The notes: generated by a model not told the origin, from the sequence alone. 64,000 bases of DNA from Taenia hydatigena (GCA_036345935.2 JADWOT020000739.1:1-64000), one strand, 5' to 3'; counted from the first letter of the stretch, positions 37,283-49,957 are shown. A program made the numbers and translations.

Positions 37283-38105
37283 GGCAATGGCGTCAATGAA
37301 TGTTAGAGCGATGCGTGGTGAGGAGTAGCATAACTGTAAAGGCGTGCCAATTCTGAGTAGTGAAAAAGGCGGAAGAATGAGAAGGAAGAGAAGGGTAATG
37401 GTGGTTGAGGAGTAAGAAAGGACAAATGCATAACGTGTGCCAGCAAACGACCACCCGCGGGCTTTCCACTATGCTCCAACACGCATGCGCTAGCCCACAC
37501 CGACGTAGCACTATCTCCATGGCTGGACGGACACCAGAGGACTCTACGCCGTATCATCGCTGTCTGCGTGCACACCAGCGACTGCAAGCTTTGCAGTAGC
37601 GTCACCCACATGTGTACTAACCCGCATCAACGTAGCACAACCTCCGTGGTGCGAGGCAGACCAGAAGCTGCCACGTGGCGCGGTCGCCAGCGTCTACAAG
37701 CCTTCATTGCTCACCCTTTCTTCCCTTCTACTAGCCATAACAGCTTTCCACTCATCATCACAGCAAATGCATGCTGGCCTTCTCGCCTGCAATTCACTCC
37801 TGCCAATCCTTGCGTCACAATTATGTTGACACATTTATTCACACAGAACTATTTCGGTGCAATTTCTCGTCGCATGCCCACACGCATGCCTTGGTCGCCA
37901 TGCAGATGTGCACCATTCGCATTGCAGTTGGTGGGCCCACTAAGAGGCTAAAGCATGGAAGCCTTTGGTATGCACCACCCACTTGTTTGGATGAGATGTA
38001 CGCCATGGCGATGGCTTCATTGGTTGTTAAGGCGATGCGTGATGAGAAGTGGCATGGATGTGAAGGCGCACAAATGGGTAGGGAAGGAGGCGGAAGAATG
38101 GGCCG
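37283..38105. repeat. GC-rich block of local repeats
   Basis: Two direct copies of a unit of about 100 bp lie at 37286-37380 and 38008-38100, roughly 720 bp apart. Shared words include GCGATGCGTG, AAGGCG and GGCGGAAGAATG. Between them, two copies of a unit with a period of about 126 bp start near 37495 and 37621, sharing ACGTAGCAC, CTCC and ACCAGA. The block is richer in G+C than its surroundings. Part of the same kind of sequence (AAGGTGATGAG, AAAGGCG, GATGCCAC) appears to recur at 59800-59890. No coding potential is recognised; it may be a dispersed non-coding element. Confidence 0.55.
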
Positions 38106-38199
38106 GAGGAGGATAAGGACGTTACGGTCGCCAGGTTTGTTTACTTACGCGCATCAAAAATGTTTTTTGAATGCACCGCCCGAGTGGTAATTTGTAGAC

Positions 38200-41100
38200 T
38201 CAGAGAGAATGACCACTTCTCAAGGGCCAATGAGCTGAGACAGAACGAGAATGCGGATCTATATAAAGCAAGAAGACGAGAATAAAAGCAAAACTGACAA
38301 AAAATTGTAGGTGAAAGCGTTATTCTTATCAGGTAACTATTCATTCGAGACAAACACACTCTGGTTGAATTTAAGGTCGAACGTGTTAGCAGTGACAAAT
38401 AGGGCCTAGCACTTTATTGAGTTTTCCTTTTGCAAAGCACATACTTTATTCATTTGCAATTCTGGGGTTGTTAAAAGTAGAATGCACTTCCACTTGCCTC
38501 AGCCCACTTAATCGCTGATGCCTCTGCGGTTGTTGAGATAATGAACTGTATGCAATGCTCTATTTTTGCTCTATACAGCTATAATTGACTAAAATTAGAA
38601 CTTTAGTGCACCGGTCAGGCAGCTATCCTCTCGTGATCAGTCTCAGCGAAATCGACAGGTATGAATGGGGCGTGAGAAACGCGGTTTCATATTGTCTACT
38701 CTCCATAGATCGAGGTCACAGTCAGTTGTCCTTTGCTAGTTTGCAGAATAGTAAAATCAGTGATGAATAATTTTTTTGTGTTTATGAACGTGGATTATGC
38801 TGGTACAAGTTATTAGCCCCAACTGGTGTCATTATTGCAAACATCACAACCACTGGGCATTGTGAGGGAGATTTCTCATCAAATAGGTGCTACCTGTGTT
38901 CGTATTGAGTGGTCATTCTGCAGCTTCAACATTGAGCATCGCATTTCAATTGATCAGAGCTGAAATCCAATCTGTCAATTTATTTGTTTTATTTTCCCCT
39001 TTATTTCGACCTGTGACTCACTCAATAGCAGGACTCATACCTATCATTTTGTGTGCTGATTCATTTATTCATTTAATTGTTGCTCCCCACTTACCAACCA
39101 AAACAATTTTTAGCATCCTAGATATTTGTTCTGCAAAAAGACATCGCTTCACAACCACGACAAAGTAACTGGTAGCTTTTGCATTTTGAGATGCTAGTCT
39201 GGCCCTTTTAGCCTGTATTTGTAGCAGAGTGTAGCTCGGATGACTGATCAGTCTGAAACTTTGACTACTTTGGAAAACCAAGGCCTTCTACTAAAGGACA
39301 ACTTGACACAGTAGCAACAACGCTCCCAAATCCCATTGCAGCGATGTACCGATATTCGACTTCAGTTTGCTCTTTTCTACGATTTTGAAATAGAAAAATC
39401 AGATTCTCATGCTGTTTATTCTCTAGCTGCTCCGGCCACATCAAACTGTCCTCTGATTAATCTCCATGCTTGGCTCTGCTACTATCTTGTTATCTTTCAC
39501 TGTATCATATTTTTATTGAATAAAATATGTGACGCCCAAAATATTGGATTTTTCATTTATAGGGAACATATGGATTATCACCAGGCATGCATTTCGAGAG
39601 CGAGGCTCTATTTTTGGAAACTTTAAGGTAACGTATACATTGTAGCGACTACGAAAAGAGATGATCATTTTGATCCCATAACTTAGTCACGACAGATCAT
39701 GGTGATTGCATCCTTTAAGTCTAGCTTCGTAGAATAGTTAAGGGACAAATGAATCGCTAGTGAACCCATCTATCGTCGCGGCGCTAGTCTTTGCGTAAGC
39801 CAGCCAGCTGCAAGCAGGTGTTATAATATCTTGCTGGATGCGAGAGTTGTCGGTCTGCACTTCTGTGTCCTTTCTTGGCACTAAAATCCGACTACTTCAA
39901 ATAAAACAGGATGATTATACGTTACTGTCTGTTTTCCTGAAGAAATATGTCGCATTTGGGACAGAAATAGTCTCTGTGATGGAATAAATTATGTAAGCTC
40001 TTTTCCGATTCATTTGTCTTCTTGTCTGAGAGATAAAAATCTCACCCGATACAGAGCATTAGGATTTTATGCCCGTAACACTTCCTTCTATTGCATCAGC
40101 ATTCAGCATATGAATTAGTGCTATCTGCTCAGCAATCTACTCCGCTTTTAACTTACAGGTGAAAAGAGCCACACTTGATCTTACATGGGCTCTGCCAGTG
40201 CTTAGGCCAAATCCGCATTTCTGCATCCACAACTAAAGTCGATGAGATGAACACGTACCTCCACACCATGATTAGAACACATGCTAACGTAATTCGTCCT
40301 CACCGCACAAATTTCGGTTTAGCTAAAGTGACTGTGCGCTTGTGTGAATAGATCTACTCTGTTAGTGTATCAAAAATTGATGTAGTCTGTACAAAACGCT
40401 GGAGAGGTTAACTAGCCAGGCCAGTGATGTGATGCCAAAACGTAAGGCTATCACAGAAGGAATAGCTTTTTGCTTTGTATGACCATGTAAGTTAATTAAT
40501 GGGTTCAAACATAGTGCTTGATCAATTCGCTTCACGCAACAATGGGATGATTTCGACAATCTTCCTGTAATGGCTGTGAATCAGAAATTTTCGACACAGC
40601 GCAGTGTAAATTAGAAGAAATAAATAAAAGGAGGGATGGAAGAGCACTAAGGGATGTAGGAATCATATTATAAAGTTGTTGCAACAAACCAATGTAACAG
40701 TGATCGCTAAAATTAATTGAATTGTTCCCTCTACCTCAATTGCTGCTTCATTTGTCGCGGACCATGCCCATGTATTATGCATGAGCAACAAAGGTTGATA
40801 ACCGGAAAGAATCGCTGGGTCATTAGGAGGACTTGACAACAATTTGATGGTCCTGTGCTTATGCGCGAGGCAGCGACTGCTCTTCTTATTGGAAAAATAT
40901 TTGTTTCCATTGCACTGAATGTCGGCAAAATACCCCTTGGTAACAAATTGAAAGTTTTCCCTACGAAAAACCAAACCATCAACTAGCGCCTTTGCTACTG
41001 CAATTATTGCCAAGACCTTAAGAGTGGCTGCTTGATTAGATAAAAAGTACATTTGATTTGCTAGTAATCTTCAAAAACAACACTGATAAACAGCGATAAA

Positions 41101-42120
41101 CACTAATAAACAGTAAAGACTAATTACTTATAATGTTCAACAGGAGCATTGTCTTGCCATTATTTCCAAAAAATTTATAAGGATAGGCAGCAAGTAAAAT
41201 GCTGTGGAGGCAGGGTCTGGGCTAAAGAGGAGTAGTAATGATCAGCTCTATGGCTATGGCACAAACAAGTTTATTATAGTAATTCCATCTGGCCCAAGCC
41301 ACAAAAGTAGCATAAACACGAAGCATTCGAATGACACAGACTTAGATGTGGTAAAATAAACTTTACGATTGCGTGGCCACTTATTATAATATTTAACCAA
41401 ACCGAGTTTGTTCATTCAAAAAGGCAATTACGACTTAACCAAAGAGAAGTCAGAGCTAGTTATTCAGTTGGAATGAAACTTTATTGTAATCTCTAATGAC
41501 TATTTTATTTCTCGTGCTTTAAATTGGTGCAGAACTGAATAGTAAAAGGATCCTATGTCCTTTCCCTACATGCACTCGCGAGTTTTAATTAATATCCTTC
41601 ATCACCTCCTGGCACTAGCTTCTGACACTTACAAGACTGCATGTGCAGAGAGCTCTAAGCAAGCATCTTGAAAAAAAAGGTAGACAAAGCCAAATCATTG
41701 CTTTTAAAAAATAAGTGAGCATCAGCTCATATCTAGCTAACAACGGATGACAAATGGTTCTCATGATTGTTTTTTAAGAGCAGTTCTGTGCAGCTACTTA
41801 TTATTTGTTGCAAAGTCAGCCTGCACTTTTTACTGTTGTTTTTCATGGCTAGTTGATCGCTTTCAGTTAGAGGGATTAGTAGATCGTAGCTTCTATCAAA
41901 ACCACGACTTTCCTCATAAGTCATAATGCACTATTTTTTTTAAAAGCTTACTCATATAGCATCTGGACTTGCTAAAGTATATTTGATTGAGCAGGGAGCT
42001 GTCTTGCAGAACGCATGTTTAACATTCCTATCAGTCTAGTCCTATGGGCATGACTTTCAAAATGCCCTCCATCACTTGCGTCTAAGTAGCCTGCATCAAA
42101 GTGTCCCAGAGTCAGGTGCT
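38200..42120. other. Stretch without a recognised gene
   Basis: A 129-codon minus-strand frame at 40663-41052 has a hydrophobic N-terminus but no recognisable motif. A short AATAAACA-type tandem lies at 41084-41115. Nothing else is recognised. Confidence 0.4.
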
Positions 42121-42129
42121 TCAGATCTG

Positions 42130-43720
42130 TTCAAGATTCAACCCATAACTCCTGACATTTTGTGGTGTGAAAATTGCAATGGTTGAGACATTCGATTGAG
42201 GGCGGAAGGAATGGGTCACCTTTTAACCAGCATGTGATTTTCGTGAGCAACTCTTTCTACTCATAAAAGCTAGTAGCAGTTCACTCTGCAAAGAAAAAAT
42301 TGGAGCTGATTAAAGCCACCCAGAGGTGTCACACAAGTGCCGTAATCGCAGAAGCACCTAAGATGCACTTCGGCTTATCTTAAAGATCAAACGCTGGTGA
42401 ACTCATTTAAAATGGAGGTTGAGGCACTTTTTTTAGTCTTTGCTTTTCAAGAGATCGCTACCCCGAACCGCTGCTGATGGTAACACAGGTGACCACAGGT
42501 GCTAAAGCAGTTTCTTACAGTTTTGAAACACGCAATAACACTAATTTTGAATGGGTTCATATAAAATGGCATGCGCTGACCAAGAACATTAACTACAAAT
42601 CCCCTCTAGGGCTAGTGCTGCCCTGTCTTGCAAATACAAACTATCTTGCAGTTCAAAGCTTGCTTACCTCTGCACACCTTATTTTTCAAAATTCATGGCC
42701 TTCCAACAACGATAGAGTTCCTGGTAAGTTACCTAGTTTAACAATGAAAAACATGACCATGATGCTTTGTGGGAATGCCAAATTACTATTTGGTAAATGC
42801 GCATCAGGACGGGTTTCTTCGAATTAGATTTTGGAAAACGGTCGTTTCATGAAGCACATTATGACCATAATCCTATCCTTCTCTTAAAGCTCACCTATTC
42901 TTATTCCAGTAAGGGTCAATTTATTGCTCAGACCAACTCGGCAAGGCGCGGGTAGTTCCACAACAAGAACACAAACATATACGTTGAGGTGAGTATAATA
43001 GCAAAGCATACGCGGCTCATTGTGTCGCACGTCTGCGTGACTCCTTGAATGCCGACTAGCGTTATGCTCGCGCCCATCACAGGCGCTGTCCCATTTTACC
43101 CCCAAGTAGGAGATACTGGCCACAGAATCCCATCCCTTCCTCATATTATTCATCTGGTCAACTTTACGTCATCGTGCGCTGCATCTCATTGTCAAAGTGT
43201 TCATTTAAACATTTGCACTCACCAATTACAGCAGATAAGTTCTGCATGTTGATTTCAATGTTAAAGGCAATGTCTAGAGTGAATATAGTCTGCACTTCTG
43301 GCTACACATCGACTTTTGTGTCCGCCATAAATTTTGCACTTTTTAGCATGCGTTGAGTCGCAGACAGCATAGACTTGGTGCACGTCTTCACTCGTGAAAT
43401 CCAATTGTATACCAAGTTGCGGCTCTGAACAGACCTCTACCCAATGCAGACAGCGAATTCATGCTGCTCTTTAGGAACCTAACTAGCAGTCTTTGGGTAA
43501 ATTTTATGCGCAAATTATTTCAACATGTCCACCTCACGCATCTGTTCCTGAGTATTTAAAACAGACATTGTCTTCGTATAAATACAGCGAAAGCAGTCAA
43601 ACCGCAATTGGGTGTAATTCAAGCAACTTGCTCCTTCATTTTTTCATTATTTGCCAAAAAGCAGCAGCAGATGGTAGGCTTAATCCATTTTTTGCCTAAC
43701 CTGACAATCATCTAGCTGAA
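42130..43720 (+). repeat. Tandem duplication, copy A
   Basis: Copy A aligns collinearly with 44340-45905 at an offset of about 2.2 kb. Clear matching points are 42302 with 44508 (GAGCTGA, CCAGAGGTGTCAC, GTGCCGTAA), 42472 with 44704 (TGATG, TAACACAGG), 43261 with 45491 and 43664 with 45853. Divergence is considerable, with indels. The segment equivalent to the exon-like part of copy B has stops here in the same frame, although another frame is open for 116 codons (42477-42827). Copy A therefore looks like the decayed member. Confidence 0.55.
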
Positions 43721-44339
43721 TTCAAAAAACCAAACTGGGTTTCGTCAAGTTAACACAAGCACAGGGATGTATTTGCAAGAAAGCAACTGGATCTAATTGT
43801 GATTGAGCAGCTTACAATAAGCTCTACCTTAATTAATAATGACAAGGATCGTGCCTGTCTGCAAGACTTACTAAATCTGTGCGTGTCATTAGGCGCAATT
43901 ACGAAATTTGCTAACTCGACTTAGGTCCGAACCCCCCTGACCTCAGAAGGACAATCCAAAAATCAATGCAGGCATGATTGTTACCCAGCGTGATGTAATC
44001 CCGCAATGGCGGATAAAGACTCAGCTGGTCGACAGCAATTAATATCATCTAAACCATGCCAGCAGTGAATATTTGCCATGAGACATCCAGATGTGACTCT
44101 AGCTAAACTCGAACAACCACCGATTTTTATGTTGGGGATGCCAAGCAAATGGCCATCACCTCTGACTTTAGGGCCCATCTCATTGTTATCAACGAAATAA
44201 TCTAGTTAAACTTACTAAATCGATTGAATGGTAGAGGATTCGTTAAAACGCAACGCTAGTCATGCTAGAATGGGGTTCATTAATTTACTAGCGTGCCACA
44301 CTTACGTAACACTAATCTCTTAATCAGAAAGATGAACAC

Positions 44340-45905
44340 AACTTCCAAAATCAACGTTACATGGCCAAATTAATGCTGGTTGAGTGTGATTGTCGCACTA
44401 ACCCTTGTAAAGTCTCAAATGCCTCTGAAACTCCAAGGAAAAATACGGGGACGGCCACCAACGATGACCACTTAGCGCGACGCCTGACTTTTAAACACCT
44501 TCATAGAGAGCTGACACAGGCTATCCAGAGGTGTCACGCAGGTGCCGTAAATAAAAAATGCGTTCAGTGTGCTGTAGCTAGGCTTAACGTGTACCGCAAT
44601 CCACTTCAAATGGCAAATGTCTCTACTTCGTGGTGCCGATGACCTTATTTGAAGTAAAAGTAGGAGCGCGCTTAGTCTATGCAAGCCAAAAGAGCACCAC
44701 TTCCATATGCTGTTGATGCTAACACAGGCGGCTACCAGAAATTAAGTCTCGGCGAAACTTGTAGTTTCGAAGTATATAACGCCACCGGTCTTGGGTGAGT
44801 TTCTGTAAAATGTGTCGCGCCCTTTGAATTATTAACTGCATATTACCCTTAGGCTAATATTATCCTGTTCCATGGAGGCAAAACGATTCATTTCCAAAGG
44901 TAGCTAGCCTGAATCAATAGATCGTTAAGTGAATTCATGACCTCTCTTTTTGATGTTAGAGGAACCGGCACAAATTGTGTTTAGGACTACCACTATGTAG
45001 GCTAAGGCAAAATTTTGACGAAATTTCTACGTGCTTCTAATCTGGCAATGATGGGTTTTGTTGTGTGTTAATTTATTCAACGGTAGAAAAATTCCAGTGC
45101 AGAGGAATAACAGCTTCTAAATATTTTGCCTTCAATAAAAGTCACTTTTCTTTCCAAGTCAACTTTATAATTTATGATTAGTTATTCAGAAGCATCGCAG
45201 GCGCAGTTTATCAAAATTAGTCTTAGAACGAAATAGATGAAGTTTAAGTGGTTGCATATCTGGTTATCTTCTCGGATACTGACTAGCATTCTACCCGTGT
45301 CTTAGCATAGGTGCTATCTTTTTTCTGTCTTCAATATAGGCTACTATTGCAAGAATTGTCTCCCCCTTCCGCGTTATTCTTTAGGTCAACTTTGCGCAGC
45401 CATAATTTGCATCGCATCATTTAAATACTCTTATGGAGTCCTCGCTTCCTCTAGGCGCAGCTGACAAACATTGTACATTGTTTGCAATTTTAAAAGCAAT
45501 AGTAAGAATAAATATAATTTGTGCTTCATTCAACGTGCTAACGCCAGTGTTCGCCATTAATTTCTGCATCTTTTTGCGTGAATTTTAGTTAAAGGCAGCA
45601 TTGTTCCATTGAAAATTCCAATTGAAACCCAAGTGACAGCTTTAAATGCACCTTAGTATGGACAGCGAGGTCATGCCTCCCTTGAAGACCTGACTAACAG
45701 TTTTAGGCTATATCCAATGCTTAAAATTGTTGGTCCATTTTATCTAGAACATGTAAGTCAGACTTGATTTTGACTTAAATACATAAAAGCGCCGAAACTG
45801 CGGCTTAAGTCACTCATTTGGCTAATCCTTTTGCTTTGTTATTATTTACTGAAAAGCAATAGCAGATGTCAAGCTTATTTCTTTTCTGACTTTAGTTGGC
45901 GATTG
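44340..45905 (+). repeat. Tandem duplication, copy B
   Basis: Partner of copy A, with the same order of matching blocks and an offset varying between 2.19 and 2.23 kb, as expected for an old tandem duplication with small indels. It carries the exon-like segment at 44679-44794. The likely unit length is about 2.2 kb, but the outer edges could not be fixed by eye. Confidence 0.55.
44679..44794 (+). CDS. Exon-like segment in copy B
   Basis: From an ATG at 44679 the frame reads MQAKRAPLPYAVDANTGGY then QKLSLGETCSFEVYNATGLG and ends in phase 2 at a strong donor, GG|GTGAGT (44795). The composition, with alternating polar and hydrophobic residues (KLSLGETCSFEV), suggests a beta-strand-rich domain. 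No matching downstream exon was settled; a pyrimidine-rich acceptor CGTTATTCTTTAG lies at about 45383. Family unknown. Confidence 0.35.
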
Positions 45906-45909
45906 TATA

Positions 45910-48150
45910 GCTTATCCTAAAGAAGTCAATCGACGTTAACTGACTCCACGTAAACAGGCGGATAAGCTTACAAGTTTGCTACCAGATAGAACCGTTAATG
46001 AATAGTCTACTCTTAATCGTAGCTCCTACACTACTGTACGGACGCATGTAATAGCTCTTTGAAACAAAAGTAACCATGGTATAAATGTTCATCACTCCAC
46101 TTTGAACCACTAATTTATTAAATTAATTTAACCTGAATGCATATCTCACCGGTCAAGTTTTCCCTTAAGACTTAAAGAGAAGGGCCTGTTTTGAGAGCAA
46201 AACTTATGGATACAGAAACAGGATACAATAGTTGCGAAAGGGTATAGCCTTAAAAGCAAATTTTGTTACCCTGTCTTTTCCGAGTGTGAAGCCAGACAGT
46301 ACGTTCTTGTTCGTTTTTGCTGTAATTGGACAGCGGAAGTGACGCACGCAGTCTTCCTCAGAATACAGGGACGTTAATCTTATTTGCCAGTGATGACTCG
46401 TCTGTTCGAATGGAATGACATTTTAGTTCAATTTGGCAAATTGTGTGCTATTTATGACTGGACAGCATTTCATATCGAGTTCATTGAAGCCTAATCGCTT
46501 ATGAGAGGTGAAGCTTGCCCTTTGTCAGATTCTTTACATTGATACATTATCCAGGTTAAGTGCATAACGGCGTTCTCAATTCAGCACTATTTGGCCATCT
46601 ACATAGATTCCATTCAGACGGGGGATACGAGGTTGGGAAATGGAGGTGGAAGTGTTGCATACATTTATCTAGTTTTCCACAGCGTCGTATGCCATTGTAA
46701 TCATCGCGTCGTAGCTAAAATCAGTCAGCAACTGACTTTACCAAGTCTCACCAACTAGATTTTTACGGTGTTTCCTCAGCAGAGATAATTTGTGTGGAAT
46801 TATGAGTCTAATTTTCATGGCTTCATTCTCCTTCAGCGTTACGCTATTAAGCGTTAATTAGTTCATCGTGTCAAAAAAAGAAAATCAATTCCAAATAAGC
46901 ACTTGTGTATGTCACAAAATAAATCCTGCTCTTTGAATTTTTCCAAAATAGGATATAGACTTATCGTTTTCTTATAATTGGCACTTAAATGCGCTTAATT
47001 TGGGGCGGAGAAGCTCATTATGATCTTTAATGCCAATCGATTACTCGAGTAACACGTATATGCTTGTACCATAAATCGGATGAACAAACTTTTAAAGTAA
47101 TTTGCATAAAAGATATCACAACACAGATCCTGTAAGTCGTATTTTGATCTCCGCTCGAAGATGACATCCTTACATCAAACCCAGAAATATTTTAGATGCT
47201 TTAAGCTGGACGTGAAAATGCCGTAACTTCAGGTAATTTTACGTTTAACGTCTCCATGGACTAGTTCAAATGGTAGAGTGTACGCATAGATGGAAGTACC
47301 CCTGCCTTTTGTACAAGATAAATACCAAGATGTTTTTACATAAATCGTGAGAAGGGAATTTCTAGTGTGGCCAAATCCCAAGAGTGTGTTGCTACAATCT
47401 GCACTAGAATTTTCTTGCAAGAATAGGACGTTTATTACCAACAGTGATTACTTATCACTGTGTTTGATTCTTTTCACACTTCCTTTTCTACATTCGGGCT
47501 AACTTGCTTCCCCAAATCAACAAGAATTGTTCGAGATAATGCGCATTTGTACTTCACTGGTGAAAGCCGAATCAAATATCCCACAAAAGGTCCGAACCAC
47601 ATTTTCGTTCTACTTGTTCTTAGGTCAACTTCACGTGGATGTGAATTTGTCCGCCCTAAGGGATAAAATTAGCGTAACACCAAATGCCATTCCGCTGCTT
47701 TTGTTGAGAGACAGTACCAAGTTCAGCAGCCGACTTAAGAGTCTTACCCATCGTAGGCCGCGTTTATACGCCCAAATCATCACAAAAAGGGCATCCCATT
47801 ACCCATTTATTGAGTAAGGTCATATAAAACAAACAAAATACTGGTAGTCTTTTTTAGTTTATAGAACACGCAATAAAAACCACTAGTTTTGACACTAAGT
47901 AGGCCAAAGTTATGAAGAAAGTTAACTTGCTTATCCATAACGCAAGGCACAAGGCGCTGACCCAAAAGTTGTGCAGACTCATGGGCTTGTCCAATCAGAT
48001 GTCTCATTCTCTCATTGATCACTCCAAACCAATGATGAACTAGAGCGGGGTTGTGATTCATCCATTAGCGAATAAGCGCTTAGAATATGGACAACGGACA
48101 CACCAAAGAAATGTATAAATATCAAAGCTGTGTAGTAGCAGCACCACTTA
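45910..48150. other. Stretch without a firm gene
   Basis: At 47256-47281 there is a tRNA-like A-box word, CTAGTTCAAATGGTAGAGTG, similar to the 5' half of tRNA-Ala, with no recognisable 3' half. An acceptor TTCTTAG followed by GTCAACTT at about 47621 resembles one point in copies A and B, but the surrounding sequence does not align convincingly. Confidence 0.35.
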
Positions 48151-48153
48151 GGT

Positions 48154-48287
48154 CAAAATTCCGTGTTGGGCGACACGCAGCCCTGCGTTGTTCATGAACT
48201 GCATTCCTACACGCATGAATCGTACAGCGGAATCAGCCAATTTCAACTCGAAAGTTGCATCTCAAGTTCAGGAGGACAGAAGTTCCA
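48154..48287 (+). CDS. Gln/Asn-rich protein gene, earliest exon found
   Basis: The donor is AAGTTCCA|GTGAGT at 48288, ending in phase 1. The open frame reads back to about 48154 (acceptor ACCACTTAG) and includes SPALFMNCIPTRMNRTAES and ANFNSKVASQVQEDRSS. The 5' edge is uncertain; an AG at 48174-48175 is an alternative acceptor. It joins the 20-nt exon at 49017 in phase. A true start codon and any earlier exons were not identified. Confidence 0.45.
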
Positions 48288-49016
48288 GTGAGTGCTTCAC
48301 ATTTATAGTGTCCTCGTTAAATGGTATGTTCTTAGAGCTATACACTTCATTCTTTTGTAAATCCACTCCGTTTCTGCGTGTATGTGTCAAATTATTCCCT
48401 TTCCTGAAACTTTGATGCTAGATAATAAGGTAGTGATAGGCAAGAATTTAAATTTAGATTATTTACATGATAGCAGACTCAGCAGTCTTGCAACCAATAA
48501 TATGCTGTCGTGTCTAAATGGAAAAACTTGCCAAATCCTATTGCTTCTGTGTGCGGAATTAGCTAAGCTATCTTCTTCACTTGTTGACGTTTTGGCGGTA
48601 CTCTTATGAGAGCCACGAAGGGTGGAATGCGCCACCACCCCTGTTTATCCACCCCAGTTTTTTTTAGTACACACCCAGCGAAGTGACACTTTTGAAAATT
48701 ATTACATTTTTTTTGATATTCAAATGCGCGCTCCTAGGTTAGCTTACCTAAGGCAATTTTTAAGGTTGTAACTACTTTTGGTGTGCAAAAGTCATGACCG
48801 ATTTCGTCAGTATTAAATAGGAAGGCCTATCTACTACTGAAAGAGTGAGCATGCTATGCAAGTTTAGAAGCCGAGAAGGCAGAAAATAATTTCTATATTT
48901 TCTTCTTCCACTGACGTCAATTTTGCTTTATTTCACAATTACACTCAATTAAAACAAAGATCATGCCTCGGAAGACCCTTTTGGCCCAAGAGAACCTAAC
49001 CCGTTGAATCTTGCAG

Positions 49017-49036
49017 ATGGGATTTCCTCAGTATCC
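49017..49036 (+). CDS. 20-nt microexon
   Basis: It is bounded by TCTTGCAG and GTAAGT, both strong. Joined to the previous exon (phase 1) it encodes NGISSVS and ends in phase 0, which is what the next exon needs. A 20-nt exon of this kind could be skipped or used in only some tissues; because 20 is not a multiple of three, skipping would change the frame. Confidence 0.5.
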
Positions 49037-49137
49037 GTAAGTACTTGGAATTGGGCTGCAGTGCGGTCGTGACCTATCCGTATTTCATCATGTTTAACAA
49101 TGATGATTGCCTTTGATAGAACTCAGATAATTTGCAG

Positions 49138-49368
49138 CCGAAAGTGGCTACTGGTGCACCTTACGAAAGAAACATGGAAGCAGCTGGATCGATGCCTCTA
49201 CTCAACGGCTACATGTTACCATCGAACCCAAGTTTAACTCCAGCTGTGATCTCTCTCGGAGGTCATAATATTGCACAGCTTACCACAAATTTCGAAGTCA
49301 ATTGCCCCATGACCGTTACTGCTCCACTTGGCAGTGACCTCGGCCATTGTCTTCCGACGCTTCAATCC
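49138..49368 (+). CDS. Gln/Asn-rich protein gene, internal exon
   Basis: The acceptor is AATTTGCAG and the donor TCAATCC|GTAAGC. It is 231 nt, phase 0 at both ends, fully open. The peptide begins PKVATGAPYERNMEAAGS, continues MPLLNGYMLPSNPSLTPAV, then ISLGGHNIAQLTTNFEVNCP. Small and hydrophobic residues with Pro and Asn suggest a flexible region. A nearby alternative acceptor (ACTCAG at 49121-49126) would change the junction with the microexon. No domain recognised. Confidence 0.65.
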
Positions 49369-49515
49369 GTAAGCACATTCGTTTGAGGATTAGCTAAGGA
49401 AATTTTGCTTCTGCTATATGCGCAAGGCCTTATTTGGTGGCTGACAACTCAAATTCTTCCGAAGGTTACATATGTAGTCAAAGGCTGAGATTAAAGGGCT
49501 GTTCTACCATTGCAG

Positions 49516-49840
49516 GGTCCCGCAGCAGTTGCAGAGATCCTGCCAAGTGCAGCGATTTCGTTCCCAGTATGGCCGAATCCTGCAGCTGTTGCTAGAACCA
49601 ACAACGCTAAACCAGCCATCAGCAACACGATTGCTGCGCTAGGAGCCAATAACGAGGCCGCAAAAAATGATCCCTTGGTGGTGCAGCCTAATTCATACAT
49701 GGTGGCTCAACACAACACACAGCAACTCATGCTGCAGCAGCAACAGCAATATCTTGCTACTAAAGTACATCAGAACAACCAATTTTATCCGAGTTGGAAT
49801 GTGCAACTTACAATGCCAGGCACTCCCTATAACAGCGCAG
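49516..49840 (+). CDS. Gln/Asn-rich protein gene, main internal exon
   Basis: The acceptor is CTACCATTGCAG and the donor AGCGCAG|GTGAGT. It is 325 nt, enters in phase 0 and leaves in phase 1. The peptide has an Ala/Pro part (GPAAVAEILPSAAISFPVW), an Ala/Asn part (AKPAISNTIAALGANNEAAK), and a glutamine-rich part (HNTQQLMLQQQQQYLATKV) followed by NQFYPSWNVQLTMPGTPYNS. Such regions are common in transcription and RNA-binding regulators of animals. I considered muscleblind-like proteins because of the Ala/Gln composition, but no CCCH zinc finger is visible in the window, so no name is given. Confidence 0.75.
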
Positions 49841-49915
49841 GTGAGTTGTCGTTTGCCGTCCTTTGCTGCGGAAGTTATGCCTTTTTAGCCATTCACCATC
49901 ATGCATCAATTTTAG

Positions 49916-49957
49916 CTACCCACCCACCTGTGTGCATCAATCCGCAGTTTGGGTATG
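49916..49957 (+). CDS. Gln/Asn-rich protein gene, 42-nt exon
   Basis: It lies after a 75-nt intron with acceptor CAATTTTAG, and its donor is GGGTATG|GTGAG. It enters and leaves in phase 1 and encodes ATHPPVCINPQFGY. It is a multiple of three, so skipping would keep the frame. Confidence 0.65.

Noticed and set aside
40663..41052. 129-codon minus-strand frame with a hydrophobic start
   Set aside because: One or two frames of this length are expected by chance in 64 kb of six-frame sequence; no motif, splice site or signal-peptide cleavage region convinced me.
47527..47817. Third copy of the 2.2-kb tandem duplication
   Set aside because: An acceptor followed by GTCAACTT resembles copies A and B at the expected offset, but flanking sequence does not align.
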